Part shown: one piece after another, positions 51,335 to 63,492 of the stretch
Position numbering within the stretch: the first letter of the stretch is position 1
Layout of the letters: every line of letters begins with the position of its first letter
Source of the DNA: Adineta ricciae
Lineage: Eukaryota > Rotifera > Eurotatoria > Adinetida > Adinetidae
Direction: 5' to 3'
DNA length: 64,000 nt
Assembly (NCBI GenBank): GCA_905250025.1
Contig: CAJNOJ010000133.1
Coordinates: 213,255 to 277,254 of the forward strand
Program-made: the position numbers and the translations under genes
Notes under the pieces: model-generated
The model's database searches: none
Told to the model about the DNA's origin: nothing
The model's input: the letters and a program-made list of their open reading frames with translations, nothing else

Positions 51335-51690
51335 TTTGACCGAAGACAACAGATCTGAAAAAAGAAAAAGATAACTGGAATGGAACAGTGAGAGAAAGAG
51401 TTTCCTGTAGATGAATCATATAGTTCAATGATTTGAATAGACACGTAACCAATCGTTGTCGAATGTCACTAGCAGACAGACAGAACATCGTTTCAAGAAT
51501 GATCAAATTCAGTATCTGTATTTGATATCCAATACGTAAAGAGAGCAAAAAAGCATTCGAAGTTTTTTTTTGAAACTGAAACACACGTAGAGACACACAC
51601 ACACACATCCACACAGAATTTATTTTTATATCGAGAAAGAAAAAGAAAGAAAATAGTCATAAGTTGATGATGGTGTTGTTCGGTGTGATT
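51335..51690. other. Short intergenic between Hox2 and FBXO22
   Basis: About 355 bases on a co-oriented pair, containing an AC run at 51593-51607. It presumably contains the FBXO22 promoter and the Hox2 3' flank. No gene was seen. Confidence 0.55.
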
Positions 51691-53787
51691 TTACAATTGA
51701 TGATAAATATGTCCATGCGAAGGTTGATTAGCAGTAAATGAATTGTATCCTAGTGAAGGATGTTGACGATGACCATATACAAAATCATGATGATATGACG
51801 ACGAAGTTATTGGAAAATGACTGGTATTTTCCATAAATGCTTGATTCGGTGAGGAATATGATTGTGATTGATGATAAATCGGTGGTGATTGTTGTTGCTG
51901 ACTATATTTCATTGTTGACGGATATCCATTTCGATAGTAGGATAAAGGCATTGGCTGCTGCTGCTGCTGCTGTGGTGGTAGTTGTGCTTGTTGATAATAC
52001 ATATTTTGTTTTCTGGACACATTATAATGATGATGATTGTTATTTGAGTTAGTCAATGGATATCCAGGATGTGCTGTATTAACATTAACTTGAAAATTAG
52101 CCACAACAGGTACGTTTACTGTCATATGTTGAGATGGTGTTTGCTGCTGTTGCTGAGAAGACGAATAGTAATGCGAATTGTAGGATGCAGATGCTGACGA
52201 TGATGTTGGATAATATTGTCCATCATAATCACAACATGAACAATTGATTGCATCGCAACTCGAGACTGTGGTCATTGTTGGCGGTGGTGTTATCATCGTT
52301 GATGATTGCTGCGGTTGGTTTGTCCAATCATCCGCACGAACGGGAGAAGTTTGTTCGATTTTAGTGACTTTCGGTGATGTTGAACATGCTTGAATCTGTT
52401 GGTCAGATAGTGAATCAAGTTTTTCAATTGGATTTATCTATTCATGAACAAGAAAAAAGGACAAATATCTCAAATTCAAGTGTGATGAAGGCCTTTCGTA
52501 CTTTTTCAAGCATCTTTGACGAATCTCCTTCTTGTTGTTCAAATAGCCATTGATCACTTTTCATAGAACTACACGAATGTGAAGTGCATTTATTTTCCTT
52601 GATTTTAGCTTTACGCTTTGGTCGAGTTAAACGTTCTACATTTTTCGGACTTGAAGCATCGACTTCATCAGCACTTGTGTCATCTTCATTCATTTCGTTA
52701 GCTTCGAATTCTTCCGCTAACTTGGGATCTTGCAACATTAATTGTCTTTTGTATTTCATCCGACTAACCAATAGAAATCAAGAAAGAGAATAGCAAAGAC
52801 AGAAAGAGAGAAAAAATAATAATAACTTACCGATTTTGAAACCAAACCTAGTATTGGAAGAAGAGAAAAACGATACAATTTCTTCAAGAAATTTCATTTC
52901 TTTTACCTTGACTTGTCGTTCAGTGAGTAACAATGTTGATGCAATTTCTACTCGTCGTGGTCGACATAGATATTTGGAGTAGTGAAACTCTTTTTCTAAT
53001 TCTAACAATTGCTTGTTTGTATAAGCTGTTCGAATACGTTTAGGTGCATGTGGATTATCTAAATATATATATATATGAAAAGTATATTTCTCAATATCGA
53101 TTGACACATTCGAACAGCCGGACAGTATCAATCAATCGCCATGAAGATGTCTATATATGTAGTTTATGGTCAAAAGTAAACACAACTGTTTGTCTCGTAT
53201 GCATCTATGTATATTCAAACTCGTACTGTACTTCGAAGCTTTTGTTTGAAGGGTGTCGACAGGCGGAAGAGAATATGTGTGTGTGTGTGTGTGTATATGT
53301 ATATCTATCGTACAATAAATGACAAGATATTGCAATAGTTTGATTGAAGCATTCAAAAAAGGTCAGAAAAGAAGTGTGAGATGAGTTTAACAACTGGATA
53401 ACTGGCTAATTGTTTTCTTTAGTAGATTACTGGAAGATTCATCAAGAAAAAAAAAGAGAATCGAAATCTCTTTGTTTCATCGTTCTCTTCATCTTTTAAT
53501 CAGTTAATGTAGTACTTAGCCGGATGTTTATCTCTCTTGATTGAAAATCTTTTTCCGTATCAATGAACATTGAGGAAAATCAATTAGTTAATCGGAAGCA
53601 AAAGATCTCTACCTGATCGTTTATTTTTTCTTGGCTTGCTTTTCGTTGTCGTCGTAACTTTAGGTTTTTGTTGTTCAGAATATATGTAGGTTTGTTGTTG
53701 AAACTCGTCTTCACTTGGCCGAGTAAAATAATCATCGAGATGATCGTCATATTTCGATGTACTAACGATTGCTTGAGCAGTTGCCAT
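51691..53787 (-). CDS. Hox2/proboscipedia-type homeobox transcription factor
   Basis: Five exons (53787-53613, 53058-52907, 52847-52831, 52763-52502, 52437-51691) give 450 aa with all phases in order. The homeodomain is residues about 64-123: [39 protein letters not shown] and TERQVKVWFQNRRMKYKRQ. [25 protein letters not shown] is the paralogue-group-2 signature (HoxA2/B2, pb). The recognition helix is split: VWFQNR is encoded by a 17-nt exon (52847-52831). No YPWM hexapeptide is visible before the homeodomain. The first ~58 aa are polar and basic (KPRKNKRSG) and the tail is Gln/Ser/Tyr-rich. It is a nuclear DNA-binding regulator of anterior identity by family. No other Hox gene occurs in the window. 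Confidence 0.93.
52831..52847 (-). other. 17-nt microexon in the Hox2 homeodomain
   Basis: GTTTGGTTTCAAAATCG is flanked by TACTAG on the 5' side and GTAAGT on the 3' side (minus strand). Skipping it would shift the frame. Including it is the only way to restore QVKVWFQNRRMK. Confidence 0.9.
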
Positions 53788-56700
53788 ATCTCGTAGTTTT
53801 TTTTTTATATTCTAAAATAATCTCTACACTCTACTCGATCACACGACTGATATTTTGTTGAAAGATGACGGAAACGTTTCTTTTTCTCTTTTTTGTCTAT
53901 CTATCTGTCTCTCTACTTTCTCGTTTGATCTTTCAATAGATTCAACATGGGATGCCTGTCATCACTCGCTTGCCGCCTTCGTATAAGGAAATATAGAGAT
54001 AGAGAGAACGAAGAGAGAAAAACGAAGAAGAATTTCTTATCCGCATTGCTGAATGGTTGAGAAGAGAACATTGCTCGTTTCTGATTCGCCCGAATAATGC
54101 CTTCCTAGTTTTATATCATTAAACAATAAGACAACAGTAGCAATACGGAAAAAAAGAAAGAAAGAAAGAAAAGAAGAATAACAGAAGTATCATTGATTGT
54201 TCTACTTTACACTTGACTGGTGATTTCAATCTTTTCCCTCTTCTTCTCTTTCGTAGCGATCGTCTTATACAATGTCGTTCGCTGTACTCAATCAATTTGA
54301 CTCTTCAAGTCATTAGGCATCTCAAGGGAAAAAATGAGTGTATACGCGTGCTAATGTAATCAGAGAAAAATTCATACCGACATATATGTACGTTTATTGA
54401 TTTCAAGTTGACGGGTTTACGACATCCATTGATCGGAGATGTACAAACGCAACGTTTGAAGTCATTCCCCATCCGACAATATCTTCTTCTTCTTCTGCTT
54501 CCTTTTATTCATCATAAGTAAAGCAAGTAGAAAAGTGACAAGTAGCAGAGATACTTATTGATCGAAGAGATTTAATGATCGTAATATCATAAAATTGAAA
54601 TAAATAAGTGCGAACTTCTTGTCACGCTATTTATTTTATCCAAAGTGAGAAATCTTTGTTTTTATCATCAAAAAAACAATCATACAATGAGTAACGAATA
54701 CGAATCTGATATATACTCTCGATAACTTAAGCCACAAATATTTCCTATGCCGCAGCTATTGTTGAAAAATCATTCGGTATTTTCTCAAAAGTCAAGTTTT
54801 GGTATATTAGAGAATATTTGAGTTTGGCATTTTGCATTCGACAAATTCATTTTTTAAAAGCTGAGAATTTTCAATAAAGGTTGGTTATACGTATATCAAT
54901 GATTTACTTTGATCTAGGTCGTTCGTCTGGAAAGAAAAACTTATTAATTTTATGTCGTAGTAATGACAGCTTGAAGAACTAGACATGATAACAAAAACAG
55001 ATGAAAAAATACTTAGGACAAAAGAAAAGTTCGCGCGATATTTTTATCTTTCGATAGTATTATTTCTATTTATTATACTTCCATGATCGACAACATTTAT
55101 TATCAGAACATATTTGAATCATTAGTCGTTACAACAAGCAATTCTCTAGGAACAGATGAGTTCAGCAGTATGAAACTTTTTCTACTTCATTGAACTTCAG
55201 TGAAGCGAGTTATCGCATAGATTTTTAGCGATTGTCAGCTAGTGCATTTAGTTGATGTTGTAAAAGATTCAATAGTATGGTTTTAAATCAAAGATATTCG
55301 TTTGGAATGTTTGTATTATATGTTTATATATGTTTGGTTGGATGAAAAGATTCGCGAAAGAAAAGGAGGAAAACATAGACAATATATGTATATTGCTGGC
55401 ATTCATCAATCAAAAGGAGAAAGAAAAAAGGCGTGAAAATAACATGACGAATGAGAAGATTGACGTGAACAAGAAATACACAGAGAATCTATGAAGGCTA
55501 GATATGTAAGAAATGTCATTTGATTTACGTATATTACAAAGATTTATTTCACGGCATAGTTCTTCAAAGATGAGTAATAATTCATAAAAAATGTAATTCT
55601 ACTCAATACGTATAAAAAGTATTCCTTACACATTGTGACTGCAGAGATATTATAAAACTCTATGATAATAGAGTTATACTGTTTTAATTTCATTTGTTTC
55701 TAAAATCAACCATCTTAGTGAGCTCATATAATTGATGAAAATTCGTAGTGATTTTAAATTTTGAGGCTGATAAACAAGCAAATTTGTACAATAAATTTTC
55801 GATTGAAAGGCTTACATTTTATGAACTGGTAGTTTCAGATAATGTATTTGACATCAATTGTTTTAGTGTAAAGTATTCAGACATCAGTATTTATCATATA
55901 ATAATGCTTCGTCGAAAGATGTCGTATTAAATTAGTTAATATTCAAGAGACAACTATTAAGGAAAGTTCTACCAGGTCAAGAAGACACAGGGATTTCCGA
56001 GAGATCGACGATTTATTATTACAACTAATTCTTTATCGTACCAAAAAGCGACTATCTATTTGTATATTTTTAAAATAGAAAAGCATCGTGATCGACTATG
56101 ATAAAATTATTTAAATACAATTTCTATTGTTTATATTACTACTTAGTGGCCGATTTTATTTCAAGTATTGTAATGAATTTGACAAAAAACAACCATTCAA
56201 GGATATATAATCACCCATGTTTTCTAACTACAACGAAAATGAATTATTATTACGCCGTAAGTGCCACGTGTTTCTTGAAATAAAGATAACTATATAGGTT
56301 GAAAGTTGTGACAGATCCATACGGTCACTGTTGTTTCATTCAAATTCAGTATCTCTTTTTCTCTCGTGTTGGTTCACACTCTATATTGGTTTTGATTAGT
56401 TCTATTTTTGTTTCTAATACGCGAGGATGTGTGTTCGTTTTCTGCTCTTGCTGTCCGCCTAAAAAATCGAATGAACAATTGTTTTTCTTGTAAAGTTGCA
56501 TCACACTATGTATGCAATCCTCGACGAAGCAAATTTTAAAACTCATTCTCGCAATTCAAATCAATCAGTTACATTCATTACTGTATTGCACGCTACCGCC
56601 TTCTACTCCGTCTGTGATAGATGATAACGCATGCACATTGAAACTATTCATTACAGATTCGCTTTTCCTGTTACAATAATGGGAACTGTAGATGATCTCT

Positions 56701-57432
56701 GATAATATAACGTTGAATAAAATATCTAAAGCACGTTTATTTTAATTATATCAAGTGATAATCACCAAATTAACTTTCGTTTTCAACAGTATGGGTTATA
56801 ATAAATAAAATAAGAATTAGACATCATAAAACGAATGTCAGTTTACAAAGAATTGTAATATATAACAGCACGATTTGCAAAATAATTTGTTTCAGAATCT
56901 TTCACAGACTATCTGCAAAGTCACTAATGTAAAACAAAAAAATTGGCTCACGATCATATACACTTCCTACTGGTACATTCCATCAGCTACAGTTAACATG
57001 TTAATTCAAAAAATATAACCCTTATTTGCATCATTGCAGTTATGTTTTCTTAAGTGCTGATGGTGAATAGTACGTTTGAACATTGGAAAATATTTTTTTG
57101 CATAAGAGTTTTAAATTGAGAGAAAAGAAAGATCTACGAAATAAACATTGGATTTTGATCTTGAGCTATACGCTACCGGAAAGAAGAAGCAAAGGCACAA
57201 AATATTGCGTAGATTGAAGAGAAAAAAAAAGCAACTGTCATCATATCACCTGTTTACAGCTAATCTTCATCATATACATGTGAACAAAGATGCATAGAAA
57301 CACTATACATTTTACTTGGTTAATTTGGTAAACACATAAAATTTTATCTTATCTTTTACCTCAAAAACATGTGTAAAAAGAAACATAAATGGTGAGTTTT
57401 TTTTGTCAAACTATTCTTTATTGAAAATCAAA
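53788..57432. other. 3.6-kb gene-free region upstream of Hox2
   Basis: This is the second-longest gene-free stretch in the window after 36130-40550. It is AT-rich, with an AAAG-type simple repeat near 54155-54175 and many TTTA/ATAT words. Open frames up to about 66 codons have no resemblance to known proteins. By position it is the upstream regulatory region of Hox2 (inference). No transposon ends were recognised. Confidence 0.55.
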
Positions 57433-57927
57433 TCAAGATTCGCCTGTAATATTTGATACTTTGAAACGCAACTTTACTGGCATTGAAGCTAAATGTTCTG
57501 TTAGCATTACTGTTGAGTTATTATCAGATTGATGGATCTGTCTTGATGATTGATCGAGAATACTTGAAACAGTTGGCTGTTCGACTGATTTTAATTCATC
57601 TTGTGGACTATTCAAATGTCCATATTTTCTTGTTAACATATCGATTTTGGCTCGTAAGATTTCATTTTCATTGATCAACTGAGTTAATTTTGATTCTAAT
57701 ATCTGACCATTCATATGTTTATAACTACGTGACCTAGTAGAACAGTCAATGAAATCGTTTTGATCGCTTGGAACTAATTCAGCTAGCTGTTGACTAGATC
57801 TGTTGTTGAATGAAAGGAAGTCGTCGTCTTCGGAAATATCTAAACTGGAATAGGACGATGATGATAATGGTGATGACGAAGTATCATAATGAAGGTGGTT
57901 GTTGATCACAACCGATGTGGAGAACAT
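57433..57927 (-). CDS. Small leucine-zipper protein, bZIP-like without a clear basic region
   Basis: An intronless frame of 164 aa from ATG 57927 (MFSTSVVINNHLHYDTSSS). The first 75 residues are Ser- and Asp-rich. Residues about 90-118 form a heptad coiled coil (ILESKLTQLINENEILRAKI followed by DMLTRKYG), spaced like the zipper of NFIL3/CES-2-type bZIP factors, and the C-terminus has MPVKLRFKV. The segment before the zipper (DCSTRSRSYKHMN) has few of the residues of a bZIP basic region and lacks the NxxAAxxxR pattern, so DNA binding is doubtful. It could be a dominant-negative-type dimeriser or an unrelated coiled-coil protein. It is divergent from CCDC93. Confidence 0.6.
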   Translation of the reverse strand: MFSTSVVINNHLHYDTSSSPLSSSSYSSLDISEDDDFLSFNNRSSQQLAELVPSDQNDFIDCSTRSRSYKHMNGQILESKLTQLINENEILRAKIDMLTRKYGHLNSPQDELKSVEQPTVSSILDQSSRQIHQSDNNSTVMLTEHLASMPVKLRFKVSNITGES

Positions 57928-58497
57928 TGAACGAATGAACAATTTTAATTGATCATATATTAGTCATAATAACGAGGACATTTTGTGACTGACTCAAGAT
58001 CACGACATACGGACCGTCCATTATATGTCTGGGCAATGATCGTTCTTCGTTCTCTCTTTTATATTGAACAGACATTGAGGGTGAGAGTATACCTTAAGTG
58101 AGAAAGAGGAGGGCACCAGACGCATATATAGGGATGGATGGCGAGACGATTGTGTTATAATGAATAAACACAGTTTGCCCTCACCAAAACGCGAAAAAGA
58201 ACCGTATAAGGTCAAATAATAGATGTATCCTTTATTTTGTGTGTATAACTAATTAATTGCTCATGAACGTAGATTCAAATAACAGAATGTTATCTCTAAA
58301 ACGCACATACAAAGAAAGAGAAATGATTGCATACAGTTAAAGAATAGATAAATCAAGAAAGATAATATTATTGTGCCTGTTCTTTCTCGTTCTCTATTAC
58401 AATGATAAGAAGTTTTACTTCAACTATCATTTTACTAACAAGAATATAAAAAAAGAAGTCGTTTTGAAAACAATTCTTGCGTATTTTTCGTGTGAAA
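57928..58497. promoter_or_regulatory. Divergent intergenic region, likely promoters
   Basis: 570 bp between the zipper gene (-) and CCDC93 (+). No recognisable motif is claimed; the head-to-head arrangement implies both promoters lie here. Confidence 0.4.
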
Positions 58498-60886
58498 ATG
58501 GCTATGTTAGGAAAGGTTGTACTTTGTTCTTTGGCAGACGAAATTCTCATTTTCGAATATTTATTTGTCTTATTAGTTTGATGTTCGTGAAGACCCAGAA
58601 CAAAAGACAAAATGCGACGAGACAATGGAATTGTTATTAGCTGCTGGATATTTTCGAGTGCGCATCAAAGGTTTATCCGACTTTGATAAAGTAATTGTTC
58701 TCGTTGAACTAAGACATTGTTCACCATCATTCATTCACAGGTGGTCGGAGGTCTTGCTTGGAGCATTCAAGCATGTAATTTTGCTGTCGATATTGATGTA
58801 CTCTATCAAGAAAATGCGATTCTTGGTGAAAAAATGTAAAAAATTTAGATGGTTTCATATTGAATAGAAAATGTGTTTTTCTTTGATTAGAGAATTGACA
58901 GAACGTATTGTTCTTGTTTTATCTCGGATGAAGTGTCCACATGTCATCGAGCCACATCAAATTCCAGGCAATGATTTTATACACATTTTCCCCATTGTTA
59001 AATGGCTTGTAAACAAAGTCTTTGAGCGACGTGCTGAAATTGGTGACTTTAATCGTGCATACACGTTGAATCAATATGATAAAAATTTCGGTGGTTCAAT
59101 CGAAGAAGTAAAGACATTTGAGAAAAGTATTGATTGGAATGAAATGTCCTGTATTGATATAGACGCAATCTTCATCTTTCAAAGAAAATGTCGAAGATAT
59201 TCGAGTAAAATTTTCTTTCTTTGTGCGAAAATGAAATATATCCAGTGAATCTGTTTAGATTCGTCATCAACCGCAACGTCGTTTTCGTTGTTTAGATAAG
59301 AAAAAGAAGCGGTTGACTAATCCGGATGAACGTCGTAAGCGTGTTCATTCTACTCTCGTAGAATTTGGTCAAATGCATCAATTAATTGATCCAACTAGTG
59401 GAAATGAAAAACCACAACAAGATGTTGACGCATTAATTAAAAATATGGTCGATGAAAAAGTGAGTTTTTCTCTTCTATCAAATTCTATATTTATTCAAAC
59501 GAAGCTTTTAGTCGAAAATCACGACACAGATAGTGAATTCTCTAGTTAATCAACAGCAGGATACTCTTCGCGAAATTATCGAAGATTTCGAAGAAAAAGT
59601 AAAACGAACCGTGACAACTCATTTGCCATCTATTTTGTTCTTGATATAAAAAAGGAAAAAGCTCGTCTCGAAGAAGCCCTTTCATCGGAGAGTGGACAGC
59701 AACTATTAGCAATTCGTACGTACAAAGTTCAATTGAATAAACAAACTGAAAGAAAGCAAATATTACAAACAAATATTGAACAAGCACGAAGTAAAAAAGA
59801 ACAGACATTCAAAGCAGCATCAGCAGTAAATATTGATTTTCTCTCTAATTCAATTGAACTATCTTTCGTCTCTTTTTCATTATTAAGATTAAACAACAAT
59901 ACGAAGAATTAAAAGCTGAATTAGATGAAATCGAAGTACAAACGCAGAATGTCGATCCAGAGTATTACAAAAAAAAGCATTAACTAAAGTTCTTTTTCAA
60001 CTAATTTCATTTTCTTTCAGAGCATTAAAACGAGTTCAAGCCTTAGTAGCAGCTTATGAACAAGCTAAAAAAGAAGAAAGTGAACGACGTGCTGCATTGA
60101 AAAGTGAAAAGAATGATCTTGAAGAAGAAATCGCCAAACTAGAAGCACGTCTGCAAGCATCACCTGAGACAGACAGTGCGGAAAACGAGAAAATGAAACA
60201 GATTAACGAGCAATACCAAACAATTTCGGATCGTCTACAAAAACAACGTATTACAATGGTAATATTTTCGATTCAAATCGAATAGAATTGATCGAGAAAA
60301 TGTTTTCGTATTTGTAGGCTAAGAAGGTGCGTGAAATCTCGATGATTAGTCGTCGTATCGATGACATTCCATCAGCGAATGAATTAGCTCAATATCGGCA
60401 AGCATTCTTTCAACTATATAGTCAAAGTGCTGTTTTACATAGACAAACGAAACAAAACTATACATTATACAACACATTCACTGATATGATTGATTATATG
60501 ACGAACGAAATCATGTTGATTGAATCAGTTAATGAAGGCTATCCCCGGTAAAGAAGAATTTGCCAATAAACACGAATGAAACTCTTGATTTTGTATAGTG
60601 CAATAGTATCAACCAGTGGCAAGGAACTCTTTCTCAAACAATTAGAAGCTATTGTTGAGAGTGTCAAACAAAACCGGTTGAAAATTGAAACACGACAGCA
60701 GACGGAGAAGTCAAAACGTGATACATTGAATATTCAATTTACACAATTGATTGAAAAAGCACGACAATATGCAAAAGTTCTCAAAGATTTTCAAGAAGTA
60801 AGTGAGACCATTTGAATTTCTATCTGTGATTGAATCTATTTTAGGCAATCCGAGAAAATGAATATCTTTCTACACAGTCAAAATAG
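58498..60886 (+). CDS. CCDC93: Coiled-coil protein CCDC93 (CCC complex)
   Basis: Multi-exon gene. The start is inferred as ATG 58498 in an 18-nt coding exon (MAMLGK), spliced at the TATTAG ending at 58576. The conserved N-terminal NN-CH domain follows: [73 protein letters not shown] and [13 protein letters not shown]. Then come a linker ([15 protein letters not shown]) and long coiled coils. The conserved C-terminal region is [68 protein letters not shown] and [15 protein letters not shown]93 joins CCDC22 and COMMD proteins in the CCC complex, which works with WASH and Retriever in endosomal recycling. A signal AATAAA lies near 60923. Confidence 0.9.
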
Positions 60887-61019
60887 TTTTTTTTTATCAA
60901 CTTTTATAGATTTTTCGACAAATAAATTCATAAATCATTCATTGATGTAAAAATACACAATATGGTCGATTCATCCAATAAACTTATCATTCTTAGTTCT
61001 GACTCAATTGTTAAGAAAT

Positions 61020-61100
61020 GATTTTCGCAAGAAGTTGAACAAATTGAGGGTCAGCACTACTGTCCACACTTTTGATGAAGTGTCGCTTCGATAAGAGTAT
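61020..61100 (-). pseudogene. Possible decayed copy of the 4-TM gene (C-terminus)
   Basis: The plus-strand bases 61022-61076 align with 62994-63048, the 3' end of the intact 4-TM gene, at about 70% by eye (CACTACTGTCCACACTT against CTACTGTCTACACTTCG). On the minus strand the remnant reads SSK, then a frameshift, then SSADPQF, like SSRSVDSSNEPAFL in the intact gene. Upstream the frame is full of stops. Confidence 0.45.
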
Positions 61101-62654
61101 CTTTGTGCTTTTCTTAATCGCATTAACTGGTCATCTACTATTCTCTCTATTTATGAATGCGTTACAGAAAGGCTATTGTGTCACAAAAATCGTAAGAATA
61201 AGATCGGAGAATAATCTCGAGGGACGGGTTCGGGCAATGTTGGATACATAGCACTGTCTTTACAACTGTATCCACACTATGATCTGCACAAACGCATACC
61301 TATATCCTCCAGCTTCATCGTCTTATTAATGCTCATAATTGAATTCTTACTTAACTCTTTCCACATTACCGCTTACTCGAGAGTTCACATATCTCCATTG
61401 CGCCTTTTAAAATTTCTAATAGACAGTCACCATGAACTTTTGAGAAAGATAGAACATCGAGGTACGCACTAAGGTAAAGAAGTTTTTTCAACAACAATAC
61501 TGACTCTAGCAAACTATTAGGTTGAATGTATCTTGATCTTTACCATGTTTAGTTCATTGTTATTCTTCTTGTCTCAATACTAATTGATCGTGGACAATTC
61601 CGTTCAACATCTGAAAATACGTGCATTTGATGACCATATCATGTCATTATTATTTGCCGAACGCGCCACAATAACTTGGAATGTAAGGCTGTTACCAAGA
61701 AAACTCTATGACATCTTTTAGCAAAGCTTTGTAGCTCTTGAATAGAGTAAATGAATGACGGGAAGTGCTGCGTGTTGGCCGAAGTATAAATAATTAGCTA
61801 TCCCGTAAAATGACCGATTGAAATTTATTGGTGTTTTTCTAGGTGTTCATGTTGAATTCGATGAGTTAAAAAGAACAATGCAAAGCTCATAGTTCACATT
61901 AGATATGAAATGTCTTAGTTTAAGAAAAAGTTTTGTGAAAATCCGTGTAGCAACTCTCTGAACTTTTCGGAATTGTTCGATTCGCTCTATTAGATCAGTT
62001 CACCTCTGCAATTAAGAAATAGTATCTGAATGGATAGAACACAAAAGGAAAGTTTTCTCTTGAATCCAGTTTTAAGAAATACCCACCACAGAAACTTTCG
62101 ATCAATGGTTTCGCTCTCAAGTCAATTACTCCTTTTCAGCTTTCATAAACATGATAGGTTAATATAAATAATGTCGTACCACTGGTCACATATTGCTCCT
62201 GACACTAAGATTGTCAATTTTTATTAGGTATTTAAATGCTTCATCAGCAACTTCTTCCACTCTAGATTCAACAAGCAATGACAATGTTCCACGATCGGAT
62301 ACGATTCGATTTTGAAGAGCAAATATCTTCGATTATAGGTCACACTATTCTTCTCACTTTATGATCGACAAATAAAAGAGCACATTTACTTGTCGATAAA
62401 GTTTCGTGCCAGTGGATATTCAATTCAATATGTTAGATAGTAGTGAAAACTTGTATTCATCTCTCAAAGTTCTTTCAAAACCAATTATTTGTATTTACTC
62501 AAGTTAAGTTAAACTTCTCGTTCAGAATTTGGATGAATGTACAGAATCGATTCAATGTTCACAAATAGGACCTTTCGAAATAAATATGAGACACTATTTC
62601 GTAATCTTAACATCGTCCTGATGTAAAAACGGAAAGGCCTATTTGTGTAGAACA

Positions 62655-62855
62655 ATAAACAAATCAAGTTGATTGACGAAGGTTACTCTCGATGAGGCAA
62701 GTTTTAGTTTTGCGTAGAACGGTAGTACCAGCAAGTGGTACAAAGCTTTTCATTTAAAAATAGAAGTTATTGTCGAAAATGTCAGAGAAAACCGATTGAA
62801 AATTGAACGACAACAACAGCAGCAGAAAGAAAGATTGAAGCGAGATCCATTGGTT
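62655..62855 (+). pseudogene. CCDC93 3' fragment pseudogene
   Basis: These bases match CCDC93 60515-60740, spanning the end of one exon, the small intron with its TTTTG..TAG acceptor, and part of the next exon. Residues IEVIVENVRENRLKIE correspond to [17 protein letters not shown] one-base deletion near 62750 breaks the frame and an early stop follows KRDPLV. It is a decayed tandem copy of the end of the gene. Confidence 0.8.
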
Positions 62856-63006
62856 TAAAAACATGCACCATCACTATTTTCTATTATATAGCTCGCTCGC
62901 ATACATCTATCACTCTAGCCTAGTCGTTTAGCAATGATTCTATGAATACTTTGATCAACAAATGTATATTCATCATTGTTTTATTCGAAATAATTTTCAC
63001 AAAAAA

Positions 63007-63492
63007 TTAAAGAAATGCAGGTTCATTACTACTGTCTACACTTCGACTACTGATCATATCCGGAAGCAGCTCAATTTGCATAAAATCGATTCGACGCTTT
63101 GAGATTTGATCACTCATTCGAAATGTTAGTATTACTGCAGCGACTAGAACCATATCATATGTAATAAATGACAACAGTTCATTGCTCATTGTAAAATTCG
63201 GATCAAGTACAAGTTGAATGATCATAGAGATAACTTGTATTAACTCACCAATCAATAATATGCCAGTTGCACGCACCATCCCCGAACCTGACCGATTAGT
63301 ATACCAAATAACAATCATACTACTGACATGATACAGTATAATATATAAGAAATCAGTGACAAAATGAACAATGCCTGAAATATGTTTGTTTTTATCATCG
63401 GGAATATGATTCAAATGTGAATATAATTCTACTGTTGCAAAAATGATGATCACTGTGTGCAAAAAGATCAGCGTAAGACGTATGGTTTCCAT
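63007..63492 (-). CDS. Uncharacterised four-transmembrane protein
   Basis: An intronless frame of 161 aa from ATG 63492. Four hydrophobic segments are visible: LTLIFLHTVIIIFATVELY, IVHFVTDFLYIILYHVSSMI, MVRATGILLIGELIQVISMI and LLSFITYDMVLVAAVILTF. A polar tail follows (SDQISKRRIDFMQIEL ... SSRSVDSS). I do not recognise the family. The size and topology are like small tetraspan proteins, but no tetraspanin CCG or claudin W-GLW-C-C motif is present. A decayed relative of its 3' end seems to lie at 61020-61100, so it belongs to a locally duplicated unit. Confidence 0.65.
   Translation of the reverse strand: METIRLTLIFLHTVIIIFATVELYSHLNHIPDDKNKHISGIVHFVTDFLYIILYHVSSMIVIWYTNRSGSGMVRATGILLIGELIQVISMIIQLVLDPNFTMSNELLSFITYDMVLVAAVILTFRMSDQISKRRIDFMQIELLPDMISSRSVDSSNEPAFL

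Larger units (their letters stand above)
60887..63006. other. Duplicated, decayed tail of the CCDC93 locus
   Basis: About 2.1 kb. A remnant resembling the C-terminal end of the downstream 4-TM gene lies near 61020-61080, and a CCDC93 pseudogene fragment at 62655-62855. The middle (about 61200-62600) shows no recognisable gene. Confidence 0.55.
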
